From positions 1 through 64,000 of the forward strand of contig JBAMJV010004012.1 of the NCBI GenBank assembly GCA_037951105.1: DNA of 64,000 bases, written 5' to 3'. The position numbers were made by a program, and so were the translations under genes. Below, in pieces: positions 13,101-28,100 of the stretch. A model generated the notes under the pieces. It worked only from the letters and a program-made list of their open reading frames with translations. It was not told the origin of the DNA and made no database searches. Each line of letters starts with the position of its first letter. Positions within the stretch are counted from its first letter, which is position 1. Origin of the DNA: Echinarachnius parma (taxonomy: Eukaryota > Echinodermata > Echinoidea > Clypeasteroida > Echinarachniidae).

Positions 13101-16100
13101 GGCCGTGAAATTATTTCCGTGTTGGCTGGAAGCATTTGAGGAGATTTTGTTGCAAAAGGCGATATCTCCATTTTGTCAATTAGATGAATATCTACGATTG
13201 ACGCTGCCGAATTATAAAGAAAAGTACAAGGAATAACTCAAAATATACCATTGTGATTATACAGTCATGTATAATGAGCAAAGTAAAATTTTGAAAGGCA
13301 AAATTTTGTTTAACATCAAGTGTCGTCTTGCTTTCAGATATTCCAAAGTGGCATTTATTGCTTTCTGCAACGGAAGATTTCATTCGATGATTCCCCGTTG
13401 GGCCATTTGAGATCCGTCAATGGCTTCACAATTATGAGGGGCATAATAGACCTTGCGGAACATTAGATTATAGTGAGTCCGCGCCTGCCTGAGGGACAAA
13501 CCGAGTTCAAATACAGCAACGAATCATCAAATTGCAGGCTTCTTCATGAGAAATACAAAAAAATAGTTTAATAAGATTTTGCCGGTAACATGACAGACAT
13601 AATGCTCAGTCCGTAAGAAGCATGCAGCTTCGTTTAACAAGAGCCAATTGTATAATGACTGGCACGTGCTTTATTCACCAACATTATGCAGATGCTAAAC
13701 TAATATTTACTTAATGCTAAATATATTACTAGAGATTATTAGAGATATTATTTTCGATAATATTTACTTCTTCAGTCAACGTAAAAGAAATGTGTGTACC
13801 GTAATAAAAAGGTAATAAGAAACTGCACGTTCTTTTAATTATAATTATCATTCACGACAAGGTTGCATTTAAGTAGGTTGATATCTATACCTGTGAGCGC
13901 CTTCTGCGCTTATGGAAAAATAAAACTTATGCTGTGCTTGTTATACGTGAATTATAGCACCTCGGCTCTTGTTTGACAATGTCGAGTTATAGTTTCTCCC
14001 CAGGCTCTTGTAAAGCTCTTATGGGACTGTAGAATATCATTGACTTGTAATCTTTATGAATGAATGAATGCACTTTTGAATGGAACGCATAGATATTTAC
14101 GTCTTTATGGTAAATGAAACGAGGGTATGCGACCTGAAACTATACCATGTTGTTAATTATGTTCTGTACCTTTTCATGATAATGAGTTCTTATCATATTT
14201 CAAAAATGTACCTCCCTCAAAGTCTCAAATTCAGAAAGGGGGATTTTATATTAAAATGTATATAATCATGTAGTCGATGTGGGTATATAATATATATTAA
14301 GAGGTGCTTCATTCTTGGATCCACTACTTGAATGACCATGGTTCATTTCAGTGGTATTATAGGTCTATGATTAAACAAGCTGCATGCCTTCAACATGATG
14401 CAAGCACAAACGACTCCGCCTTTCGGTAAAGCAGTTAAAGTATCTCATGCACCATCATGCGATTCATCCCTGTGGTAAAGTAGTTAAAGGGATCTAGTAA
14501 CTTTGTTGACAAGTGCAAACAGTGATGAGTGATTAATAAAATGTGTATATTGGTGTGATCTGATTATGTCCTCTAAATAATGTGTGAAAAATAAACGTTA
14601 ATCGGATGTTTTTGGCCGAGAAATTAGCAAAAATGCAAAGTGATATTTACTAACTGATTGCACTTACTTTGTACACGGCTTAAATTATCTCGTAGACTGT
14701 TTAACATCTGAACACTTCAATCGTACATTCTTATATATTTTGAACGAAATGGATATTTGACACACCGAAACGTGTCCCGTGCTTTTATTGTTAATATGAA
14801 AATGACAAGGTATGAGAGAACCACTAGAGTTCTATATAAGTAAGTTTTGAGGATTTGTACAATGTTACTATAAAGTCCCTTTAAAGTATTTGATGCACCA
14901 TCCCTTTGGTAAAGCAGTTATACTTAGCAAATGACATCCCACCATCATACCTGAAGTAGGACCCGAGATGATGAGGATGTTAGATGATCATGAGAGAGGT
15001 CTTGATTCACAAACGCCTCGAGTCTCGGGTTCCCATTCATGCCAGAGGGCGTGTTCAGACCAGGGACTGATGTTCTTACACAAGTTAACATGCTTGATAT
15101 CAAATGTAAGCTATTTAATTGAATGACTACTCGTATAACTTGCATATGTCCATCTGTAAATCGGTAACTATATAATACACCGAACAATTATTACGCTTAA
15201 AGAAACACATTAAGAATGTAATTCGAGCCGTGTTCAGTCTATGCTTTTACTAAATATAGTTGTAAATGTTACTATGATGGTTGCTGGAATTCAAGATATC
15301 AAAATGATACTTATAATATGGCATTGACAACCGGTTTGCCATAACAAAATGTTACTATGTATATTTCAGGGTTGAATATGATTTCCAAACTCATCTCTAC
15401 CGTCTTGAAAGTCAAGAAAGAATGACCAAGTCTGAACATACCAGAAAATATGTATATTAAGAATCGTCACCGACAGTAATGGCTTTCAAATGTGCCTCTT
15501 GGCTTGTACGGAATGCCGGTGATGGTGTGGGCATCATCATTGACTGTGCACATGTTACAGCCCCAAGCATTTTCTTGACATAAATGTGTTTTCATTTAAG
15601 CACTTTATATTGCAATGTTAGCCCCTACTTTGCAACACCATTAGCCTACAGGGCATGTGAGACTTTTCAAATAGAATTTATCTTTTTGAAATAATGTGAC
15701 CGATCACACATAAAGTTTGAGAGATTTTGGGTGATTTGTGATTACTGTACTTTTATTACCTCCAACTTCAGAGTGTTTTTCAAAATCCAACTAAATTTGA
15801 ACAACAATGACAATATCAATCAATCTTCTTATACTCCCAAATACAAAACAAAACAACAACCAGTCATGACATTTTAGCTGTGTGACTACAATTGGAAGAG
15901 AAATAGATTTAAAGAGGTAGTTCAATTTTGGTATAGAGGGTGCTGCACGAAATAATTTTGTTTGTGAGATAATGAAAAACTGAGTGTAAAACTTGCAAGA
16001 GCATACAATTTTAATGGCAGAATAAACTTTATTTGATCAAAATCGGTTCAAAAACGGCTGAAATATCAATAAATATATCCGATCGGAATAAATCTGGGCC

Positions 16101-19100
16101 CCAGATTTATTCAATGATTTAAACAAAAATTTGTAAAAATGCTTACACTTTTTCAATAATGTTCAAAAGAGGTTTTTAATAGTTGTTGATGATCTCTCTA
16201 TTTAATCATTATTTCAACAAAACATCACATGCATAATTTTGTATGAAAGAGCGCCCTCTTGTGTTGTAATGGCTCTTTCTGAATGATAACAGGCTGTTTA
16301 CGTAGTCGTTTGTAATTTTCTATACCTTTCGAGCATGGTGGAGTTATTACTATTAGTTTGTAATGTTATTGTGCAGGTTTTGGTTACTAAAGCTCAGCCT
16401 TACCAAAACTGTACCAGCCCTTTAAAATGCTTTACTAATTGGAATAAGGATAAGGATGAAGGAGATTTTACTCCTTAGCGACGATAACGAGCTCGTGATA
16501 TTTGTTTGAAAGCAGATGGTTCTTTGTAGGAAGTATTATGGCTGTAAAGCCTGTGCTCAACCGCTATAAGCAGGGGCCGTCTATTACAGGTATAGGATAA
16601 GACTCTATAGTCAGTTAATAATATACAGGCTGTTTTGTATGAGGCTCATCAGTAACCTTGTATGTGTAGACAAAAGGTTTTACTTTGTGTCTTCCCTGGA
16701 ATCTTGAGTAATTCGGTCTAATAAAAAAAAGATAGGGATAATTCATATCAGATGCCAAATTTAGTTTTAGGGCGGGATTATCTTAATTGTTGTGTCTCAT
16801 CCTTTGATTAAAATAAAGCAGCCGCATTATCGCTTCAATTTACTGCGATCCTCTGCAACAGTACAAAACCGTTTGGGAGGGAACTTTGGGGACATGCGAG
16901 AGATCTCAGAATTAGTTAAGTCATGCTGAAGAGAGTTCACAAGAAGTTTAGTTTGGTGACCTAGATTAAACTGCCGACTTTTGCTGATTGACATGCCCCT
17001 GCATCGGGGGGTCTAGCATCATTACTATAGAATATAGGCCTTTCAGAATCTCAGTACACGAACATATTATACAGTACTTGATGATAGCACTCTTTTATAC
17101 ATAATATCACACCCAAACAAAGAGAATACCCACCACTCTTATGATTGTAGTTTCATCAGGGAAGTGGGAGCTACAAAAATACCACCTCCCTGGTTTCATG
17201 GGTTTGTTTTGAATACGCATACGGAACGAATATGTTAAACACTTTACTATAAACTTGTTGATATAAATCCAATAAAATTCCCCAAATAAAATGCTAACGG
17301 ATATATAGTTTGAGAATAGTAAAACGATGTAATCTTAGCTATAATTTTGTAGTTAATAAAGGCATACTGACCTTCAAGATAAATAATATATAATTATGTT
17401 TACTTCAGAATAATACAATAGGCTCCACATAAATGTATACCATAGGGATATGGGAGCTCCCTGATACTACGAAGTGAAATCGAAAGTTCAAATGCATGGT
17501 AGGCGTTGGTACAAGTAATAATACTTCTCTGCTTGAGTAATAACACCGGTTATTTTCTTGTAGGCGGGGGGTGTACCAGAAGTTCTATGTCCTTTGGCAT
17601 GGGGTACTATTTTTGGTGCTATCAATTCCATATTTTCCTCGTAAAACAAAGAGCCGTGAACCACAGATTTCCGGAAATCAGCTTATAGGTCTACAAACGA
17701 GCCTACAAGGCTACATGATTACACGATCGAGACCAATTTTGAGAAGTAGCATGAAGACGTGAATGTTTGTAAACATATGAAGAGCTTTCTTCCAAAAGGC
17801 GCTATATCCTCTTTTTCAACTTTCGAGGAAAATAGGTTTCTTTGCCCAACTTTGTACACGTGCCTATGGGAAAATGAAAATTTAACTTTCTATATTTTGA
17901 GTGAGTAATTTGTCGTAAAATGTGGATTCCTAGATAGCTACGTAGCTTATAGATATATAGTTAACTCAATTGTTATGGAAGGTGGATTTAGCGCCTTCTG
18001 GAACTGAGCTCTTCATTATTATCCTCCATTTCTTTCTTTCGTTCACATTATATGGCAGCTGTTGAAACTTGAATGCTTGTAACGTTTCGGAAATGCAATA
18101 TTCGTCATCAGAATTGAGATTTTGACAAAGTGTGTGTGTGAAAATAAGATTATAAATACATACATTTATGTATAAATTGGTTTTTATGAGTTTGTTTGCC
18201 CGAAAAGAAATATTCCATATTTTGCTCTCTTTGGTGCTACATCACAGACGCATTCAGTGTGCGTTATACTGTACACAAACTATTTAAATGAGATTATACA
18301 TCAATATTGTGTTTGTATTAGTGTGTACATTAAATCAACTTCGGTACAACATTGAGCAGTAGTGCACAATACATGTACAATGCTTGGTCACTAGTATTTG
18401 AGGAAAACGCCGTAAATCCAGTGGTACAGCTAGGATAAGATTTTTAAAGTACATGTATTGCAATGTGTTGTATACGTGTGTGACAACGAAAGTCCCCTCC
18501 TCCCATGATACTGCAACAAGCGGATAGCAATTTAAAGGAATTGTTTGGTTCTGTATACACTTGGCATTGAGATGGTTAGATTTTTATATCATCCTGGATG
18601 GTGGTTGTGATTTCATTCGGCAACATGCAGTGCAATCACTGCAATGTGCCTGGTTTATAGAATCGTCAAACAACAAACCCCTCCTCCCAATTAAGAGCAT
18701 GTGAAGGTAAAACCGCGCAAGCCCAAGTTTAAAGGACCATGAGGGGATTTGCTGATTCTCTCAAATCTTCTCAAAATGTACAGTAAATAGTTACTGGTAT
18801 TTAAATACTGTGTGTGAAATTTACATTCAAACTTATGGATATGGGTATTTATGGACAAACATTCAGCCCTGACACGAGCCTATATGCTGCATGCATTGAA
18901 TTACGAGCTGGTAGCACTTAATTCAAAATGATATACTGTCATACAAATTGTCCTTATTCATCCATTAATTAAGATTACGCGATGAGGTTCACATAGGAGG
19001 TACGAACTGTCATATCTTACAGAATCTATATATCACAACACTGTTCTAAGATGAGATGCGAATAAGCAGGATTTAGACATATACAAATTAACATTTTAAA

Positions 19101-22100
19101 CTTTTGATCACAATATATTTCTTCTCCTAGATTGACATGGTACTTACTTATTGAGATGGATAGGTTAAGAACCCTCGTGTAACTATGATGGTCAAGGTTC
19201 CCCAAGGGTCCGTGGGGCAACAGGTAATGCGTGTAGAGGGGAGGGAATGACCTTTGTAGCATCCTGGAACAAGATGCTCCCTTCTCCCGAGGGCACGAGT
19301 ATAGTTGTGACGAGCGGGTCGGAATTTAAAGAGATTTTCAGGGCTTTGTATTAAAAAAGACGTATATGTCCCGAAGATCTGCACCATACGTTATGGTGGC
19401 TGTGATTCCCAAACGAAATTCCAAATTTACGCACTAGTTGCTGTCAATTAACGAATGATCGTATCGACTTGTGTTGTGACAATACATTTTAATACTATAG
19501 TTAATTCGAGATCTTCAAAACGATTTTACATAGCTTATACGATTTATATTTGTAAAGGTTTAAAACGTTGTTTTTTTCCTTCAAAGTACCATGGATGTTG
19601 CTTTAAGTTTAAAAAGGGGAGCTAAGCTAGACAAATATGACCCCATGCTCCCCGAAACCCCAGAAGGCAGCTCAGGTGGCGAAAGAAAACATGCGAATCC
19701 GCAACCCCGGTGGGGAAACAATTCATTGGGCGGCGAGCGGTGAGTTCAGGTTCAAAGAGTTGAGGAAAATCATCATCGTTCATATGGGGGTTAAGACATT
19801 ATTGGCCAATTACCGTACGACCACCATTGGCACAAATTCATAGAGGGGCACAGTCGGGGTCGACGGGGGCAAAAGTGGGGCGGCGCGGAGGGGAGGGGAA
19901 CGATGATGGGAGGGGAACGATGAGGGGAGGGGGCAATAACTAATTTATAGATGGGCCTGAGCAAAAAGCAAAACAATGTGTTATATATTTCTTAGAATGA
20001 ACATACCTACACGCATGAGAAAATGTGTTTTATATCCTCCATTATATGTCCCCAATTTGCGGTTCTGATGGAGGTACGAAACCACACAATGATCCCCTTT
20101 CCCCTCTCGCCCCTTCCGTCTTAGCTATAATAGGACTGAATTCATACAGAGTGCTTTAATATCGTAAACGTTCTCCTGGGATTGGGAGATTAAACTTGAC
20201 TGGTTAAGGATGGGACACGGCCAGTGGCGTAGTATTTGCTGAATACTGACGGGAGTATATAGCAGGGGGGGGGGGGGGGGGGGAGGGGGGGGGGGCTAAT
20301 TTGTATAGGGGCGTTTGTATGCATTTCTTCATTTTGTATCCTTTTGGTTTTCCTTTTTATTTCATATTTTTCTTTTTCCGCCACTTTCAAGGGGGCACGT
20401 ATCCCTCGTAGCAAGGCCATAGAAAATTAAAACTCCTGTACTGTATTAGTGTAATTTAAGTCCACAACTTAGTCCTGACTTTCTTCATTATCTTCTCTTA
20501 CCAATCTGGACTTATTCCAAACGATGGTATAAATTCCTCCCGTAGGCCATTTAAGGTTTTAAATTCCTCACTATCTCGTTACTTTGTAATAATACAAGTG
20601 ATTTCTTGTTCGTCAATGTTCGTCAGGTGATGTTGAGTCAATAAAGAGTTAATAATTGTATATTTATTATGCAAGAATTCAGAATGTCTGTTTTTGTGTA
20701 TTTTAGATATAAGGTCAAAAATACGTTCGATGATAGAAAGCTTTGTGTTGAAACTGTTTTCAGAGCAAAAAAACATGAAAACTATAAAATATTTCCACTT
20801 CATGAACATAGCCATTATATCATATTTAGATACTGGGGGGGGGGGGGGGGGGGGGGGGGTGGCTGCTTCCCCGATCCGATCTCTGATATCATACGGCAGT
20901 GGACGAAGGGGATATTTTCCAGCAAACAAATTAATTTGTTTTCCTCTTGTATTCGTGATCCACCATCCATGCTGTCTACGATGAGCAAAGAGCAAAACAA
21001 GTGAAAGTTACCCGACCCCTTAGGGCGGGGTGGGGAGTGCTCAGTGCCCCCATGACACGAACGGGCTGGGTGGTCGGGAGAGGGGGTTTGGTTGTCTATC
21101 ACCAACTCTTTTGATCCTGGGCTTATTATATTTTCGCCAGACACTATATGAACGAAGAGATATACGAATAACAAAGACAGTAAATACTATTCTATCATCA
21201 GGAGTTTTGATCCTTGGTTTATTGTATTTTCGCTAGACACTACAAATAACGTGGCAATTAAAGTAGATACGACAGAAGGTACGAATTTAGTAACAAAGAA
21301 AATAAATGCTTTTCCATAAAAAAAGCCTTATAGATAATTGGTTTACCATAATTTCGCCAGTCACTATATCGCAAAAAAGGTACGATTTTATTGACAAAGT
21401 TAACAAAAAGAAACTAAATAATATTCCATCACCATTCATATACTTTTAAAATATATTTATCTGTCCAATAAGATACGATATAATTAAATGAACATTCAAA
21501 ACCAACTAGACAATACATCATACAACTTTCACATTCCGCGGGTTATCATTTATTCATTAGGCACTAATATGCTGTATACGGACAAAGATATACGAATAAT
21601 ACAACTTACAGAACGGAATAATACTAATTAAACATTTTGATCCTTAGGTTATCATACTTTGGCATCCACTACGAACATCTAAGGAGATATAAAATGAAGA
21701 AAAACACGCATAGAAACTAAATACTTTTCCATCATCACATTTCAAACGTGCTAGCCTCCGGTTATTGCATTCTCTCCAGGCAGCTACGACAAAGAATGAC
21801 ATCAAACAGAGAAACGGAATACTATTCCATAATTTCACCATGCTTACGTTTTCATTCATTGGTAATTGTAATTTCGTTTGTTAGCAAGAATACAAATAGA
21901 ATTTCATAAATTCGTTGATAACAAAAATACAAAGTTGTACAATCCTCCCACTCACCCGTATATGTTAAGGTGGTGTGTTTTTTTTGCAGGCCTTTTCTTA
22001 TTTGTTTCATGAATTCTGAAAATTAATGGGATATAGTAACTTTGTTGACATGTGCAAAAAGTGATGAATGGTTGATACAATGTATATTGTTGTTATCTGA

Positions 22101-25100
22101 TATGTCCACAGGGTATTGTGCGAAAATTTCAAGTCAAATGGACGTTATATGGCCGAGTATTGAGCAAAAATGCAAAGTGATGTTCATAAACTCATTGCAC
22201 TCACTTTGTACACGGTTTTCGCGATCCGTTGGATTATTTAACATCTGAACACTTCAATCGTAAATATCTTTTTAACGAAAGGGAAATTTTAAAAACCGAA
22301 ACCTGTCCTATGATTTTATTGTTATTACAAATACAACAAGGTATGAGAGAACCGCTATAATTCCAAATGGATTTTGAGGATTTGGACAATGTTACTAAGT
22401 CCCTTTAACGCCATTTATTTGTATATCTACATGAGATATGAAGCAACAGGCGCAATAACGAGGAATTAAAAACAACGGGGAGAGTGTTATGTAATGACGC
22501 TTTACTATAATTATTGTCATGTATATAGCTTACAATCTAAACACCCTTCGTCTCAATCTTTATTTCATCCTAAAACTATTCGATTGTCTTTAACGGGGAT
22601 ATATATAATGGAGTACCAAGAAGTAAACATGTTCAAATAACACATCAAACAAGGAAGATAATATGCACCGTCAATTGTTATTAATATGACAAACTTTATC
22701 ACTATCACTATTTGATTCCTTTTTGGTTTTTGCTTTAGCCTAAAAGCTTTCGCTGTAAAATCTCGTCATCTCATAGAACGGAATAAAACATGATATTGAT
22801 CGGAAAAGATAAACAACGAAAATAGTGGTAATCTTCAGATGACAAACTTGATAAAGATCAACAAGAACATCAAAACGTCTTTTAGTCTTTGGATGACAAG
22901 CCTGGTCACCTAAGGCAACTCGTGAAGAGGCGGTCAGTGATCATTATGATAATATTTGGCGATGATTGTAGAGTGGTGTTATCTTTGGGTACATATCATC
23001 CTTCCAGCGACAAGCTAGTGTCCCGAAAAGGTCGATGAAATTTAGTCTTGAACAAAATGACGCTGACAATTGTGTTGTTTGATCTCAATTTTATTAGCTT
23101 CTACCTTTAGACGACTTATTTATTGTAAAGCGAAGCTCGAACAATTGAACGATTGAATGTAGATCGGAGTATGATAATATTGTGCGATTTTTGGAAGACC
23201 TCTGTTTTATATCCATGCAATTTCACCCTTCCAGCGACAGTTGTATGTCCCAAAAAGTTCGATGGAATTTAGTCCTGAATTCGGGATTCCGCTTATGTTT
23301 TTCCTCACTTACTTATAGTTGTAAAGATGTTGGAAACCTTAATTCCACTAAATTCAACATTGAAAAAATGTGGATTGAAAAAGTCACACTCCGGCATGTA
23401 AACCTGAGATACCAATAACAAAGATTTATATTACAATCAACATAAACTAAAACATCCCTTTAAATGGGTCTAGTAACTTTGTTGAAATGTGTAAACAGTG
23501 ATAGTTGGTTGATAAAATGTGTATTGTTGTGATCTGTTATTTCCACTGAGTAGTGTGTGAACATGTCACGTTATAAACGGACGTTATGTATAATTATATG
23601 ACGGAGCAATGAGCGAAATTGCAAACTGATATTCGCTACCTCATTGCACTGACTTTGTACACAGTTATAACTTTCCAGTGGATGATAACAAATCCAAACA
23701 CTTAAATCGTAAATTTCTCTTTAACGAAAGGTAAATTCGAGAAAAAAAAAACTGTTCCACGCTTCTATTGGTGATACGAAAATAACAACGTATGTGAGAA
23801 CCGTTAGAGTTCTAAGTAAGTTTTGTGGATTTGCACAATGTTACTAGATCCCTTTAAAGTTTAAAATACCCTGGCTAAGGTTTGCCGATTCCTCATCTGT
23901 GCCAAGATTCGTGCTCAATGGCTGTGACCTCCCAGCGATCTTGATATACATCGGGACGAGCGAGGACAGATAGCGACTTCCGGCTTTGAGTTGGACGGTC
24001 TGTCTGGAGCTGGCAACGGACAAAGGTTGTACCCCTGTCAATCACAGGACAGGTGCATACGTTGTGCAAGAAGGACATTAAAGGAAGGGGTATTTATATT
24101 CTTTTAGATAAACATGATAAAGAAAGTTTGTGTTAGTTGTACCATGAACCTATACTTGTACGTAGAAGTATCCTTGATTCAAGGAGGGCATATACAATAA
24201 TGGGTGTGTAAGCCAACATTTAACGCCGAAGAAACGTGCAACGCAAATTGCAATAATAACATTTGTTTAAAAGGGGGAAGTATCTACCTCCGATACCTCT
24301 AAAAGCCTGACCAATATACTTATGTACCCCGTTGCAGAAAGAGATACAATCGATTGTATAGGTTTTAATACAATTAATTGTAAGTCAGAAAATGTGCGTT
24401 TTCAACCAAAATCAGATTTACGCATTTAGAACACAATGATCTGACTTACAATTAATTGTATCTCTTTCTGCAACGGGGATCATTTCCACGAAAGTTGTAT
24501 AATATGGTACCTTTGGTTCAAGTGCAGGAAGGTTGCTTTGTTTTGGGGTGTTGGGAGTGTGTCTGCCTGGCAAGAAGATTGAACATTGCGCTTCTGTTAT
24601 TTATGGGACAGGTGTGTCAAGGTGGGCGGCGCGGATCATAACCGTATTCATGGTCATTGGGATGTATGTTGTGTGATCCAACATAGCCACAAACATGACA
24701 CAGATGTAGACTTACAATCTTTTGTACAAGAATATTATCTTCCATTTTCCTTGGATTAAGACAGCTTAGTTTGTACATGATGTAGTTGAAGTTTGCGGCC
24801 AGGCAAAGGCAGCGCCCTCTGTCACTATAACAGGACAGCTGATATCTTCTAAAACCTCTATTATCTTTCTGCTTCCCAAGTTATTAGTACTATTGATGAA
24901 AGGAAGTTTGTACTGTAGCTAAGTTTGCTTTCATCTGTCTAGCAACATTGACGAAGGCTGTTCATTTTCACAGGTGTGATATGGGACATGGTGACAGGGG
25001 GCAGGGTATATCGGTTTGGGTACAGGAAGTTTGCGTTCTTTGACTCAGGGAGAGCATGTCGTATTATGGTTTGAGCCAGCATTACAGAGGAGACGTTACA

Positions 25101-28100
25101 ACTTGTCCAATAGCCTAAATAAATGTATACTCCTATCCATTGAGAAAATCGAACTTTCGACTTGAAGGCAATTTTGCGTTGAAGCTCGTATGCCCGTATT
25201 TGACTGGCAACATGGACAACTTTTTAACTTCTGATCATCGTGATGAGGTCTCACTTTACCTAGTTTATGGTCGTAGTTTTGATTTTTGTTAAAGCCCCAA
25301 CACATATTTTCATTAACAAATAAAGGAGCTATATGATATAATAAATGACCACGTGCCCATGCACAATCGCACTTTCTTGCAAACTTAGATCTTTGGTGAC
25401 TTTCGATGAATCCTCAATTCCTGGAAACCGTCCGAGGGGCGCAATTACAATTCGATCTATAGGCTACCTATCCTTGGATTAATTTTGATAAGTGATTAGT
25501 CAAAGAGTTGCATCCGCAATCTGTAAACATATTGCTCTTTTGACTCATTCACTGTGTTTTATTCACTCTAAAATCGTCTCGTTTATAAATATGTGGGATA
25601 TGCTCAAAATAAACTTTTTGTTGTTAGCTCTATAATTATGTAGTTTAATTTTTTTTTACAATGAGAGTGTTTTATTAAAATGTCGTCCAAAATTAAAAAC
25701 AAAAATCTTATGGCGCATTTAAAAATGTAATTTTACAATGCTACTCATGTCATCAATCCAAATGATAATGAGAAAATGGTATAATTCTGGTTATTTTGTT
25801 TGTATGATCATGATGACAGTAACTGTTGAAAGATGAGTTATCCAAGTCAATTTGCCAACATTATCATGATTATATCACTACTTGAAGTCCTGACTCACTA
25901 TAAAGCCTTCACCTTCCTAAGAACCCAGGCTCCCAGACATGTTTCGAAACAGTTGTTGCTGTGATTAACAATATTCTTCGCCAATTGTATTAATTCGATA
26001 ACCGCTGTTTGTGGGCAAATCAACAATAACTCGAGTATATATTAAGCACGCTCTTTTGAATGTGTATCAATAGATTATAACAATGAAGTTGATCATAATG
26101 ATAAGGATCGACGCCGGATCGACTACTATCCACGCACATTTTCAGACAGAAAATATTGATCGAAAGCAGACTGAAAAGGAGCATTGGTGGACAAAGATAA
26201 AAATGGATTTCCTCTGTTCGGGTAATGGGAGAGTGAGATGGGGGAAGGTGCGTGGATAAAGAAGGTGACTTACTAGATGTGGGGAAAGGAAACTTTATGA
26301 TTATTTTCGTGGGTGGGGACTTTCCAAACTGAAAACGTGGACCGAAAGTAACAAAAATGAACATTGGCGCTAGTCTAAAAACAGAAGCATCCTCACCGGA
26401 AAAGGGGAGAGTGGGATTGGGGAAGGAGGCATGGATAAAAGGGGTAAAAAGAAGGGGCCTGGCGAACGGGAAGAAACTTCACGATGTCGCGAAGTGTTGA
26501 CTGAGAAGCCATGTACGTGTTCCTTCCGTAATGTACACTAATACAGACGGTGTACGAGATGGGGGCTATATAGGGGTAAAGCCCCCCCCCCCCCCCCTCC
26601 CCCCCTCCCCCCCTCCCCCCCTCCCCCCCTCCCCCCCCCTCCCCCTCCCCCGATAGTTTTAGAATAACCAATATTCTGCCAAATGTATTGGCCTATTACC
26701 TCATATTTGGGAAAAATCACATTATATTCAGGCAGGAAACTGAATGTAAAGTCGTTTTAAATCATTATTTTAGCCTTTAAGGCAAAAATAAAGTTCAGCC
26801 AAAATCCACATACGCCCGCCCCTGGCATAAATCAAACGGTACGCCTATCGTACACTCAGAGATGAATGAGCTAGCGTCACAAAACATACTTATAGTATAA
26901 ACCCATGGGCATGAACATGTTTTACTATACGTCTCCGTGGCGTGGAACCGCTAGGAAATTACATTGCAATAGTAAACTGATTATAACAATTTCATCCACA
27001 ACTCACAAAGATAGTGTGATGCTAAAAACTGCTTTATACTAAAGCTCAAGTGATACTGAGTAAGAATGTCTCAGCTTCCTGACTTTCTTTATTTTGAATG
27101 GAAATGTATTATGCGTGTTTGTTTATGTTTATAAATTAGGAAATGAATGGGCAATTTGGAAGGATTTTGTTTATTGTTTCGGAATGATTCAAAGTTTCAA
27201 ACACTTCCTGTACATGCTGTATAAAGGCTGTAAATTACTTAGACCAAAACGTTGACATGGCAGCCGTACCCTGGATAATCGAGAATCACTGCATTGTTGT
27301 TTACTTTGAAAGTTTTTATTTCATATTTATTTCATTTCCTTTGAACACTGATGTAAATTATATATTTATGAGTATGATTTAGTATATAGAATCCCTTCCG
27401 AAAATATTTTGTTTCATAATTATATATGATAATGATTTCTTATGATTTATTTCAGATCAACGGATCCAGATGTTCATTATTGTAGTCCATTTTCATTATA
27501 TAAACGTACATGTTCGCAATGTGAATAATCTACTTCATATGCCTTCGAGAATTGTTGCAATTAACAATTGGTTTGATCTTTAGCACCAAATCTAACAATT
27601 TCTTTCATTTTTATTTTCGTTTTCAGGATCGGCAACTGGTGTGAATATAGAGTATCAAAACAGGTTTCTTGCAACATGCGCAATGGGACCGAAATGTATA
27701 TACAGCGCACAGTGTCGCCATGGTGCAACTATCAACTGCGTACTCTTTACGGTCAAATTCCGCATAAGGACTGTACTAAAGCATCTTATCGGTAAGTTAT
27801 GAAAACAATTTCAACTCATTATCTTTAAAAAAAAAACATATCGCCGATTTGTGTTCTTTAAAGATAAGTCATAGATATTATATACGGTCAAATCCATTAT
27901 TATAATGACTATAGCAAATCATCTTATCGGGTAAGTTATTTGTTTATATCTTTAAAAGATATGCCTTAAAGGGATAGTTGAGTTTTGGTATAGAGGGCGC
28001 TACACAAAAAAACATTTTTGTGAGATAATGAAAAACTGAGTGTCAAATTTGTCTAGAGCATACAATTTTAATGACAGAATAAACTTTATTTGATCAAAAT

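Larger units (their letters stand above)
1127..27628 (+). other. Intron 1 (26.5 kb), repeat-rich, no gene recognised
   Basis: From donor GTAAAA (1127) to a TTTTCAG acceptor (27628). I see no second gene on either strand: open frames are short, overlap repeats or poly-G/C tracts, and carry no recognisable motif. Identified contents are listed separately: hAT-like elements, families A and B, the giant palindrome at 8042-8701, foldbacks, tandem duplications and C/G tracts. Stretches where I see nothing structured include about 1400-2550, 2960-3820, 5140-5580, 6130-7600, 9870-10850, 11120-12190, 12390-14480, 14890-15900, 16430-17770, 18020-19600, 24480-26140 and 26660-27620. Some of these contain weak traces of old repeats. 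Confidence 0.7.

Noticed and set aside
26393-26720. Glycine-rich minus-strand open frames
   Set aside because: They are translations of a poly-C tract; similar artefacts occur at 20669-20995, 29125-29361, 43137-43319, 46376-46652, 57374-57709 and 61300-61550.
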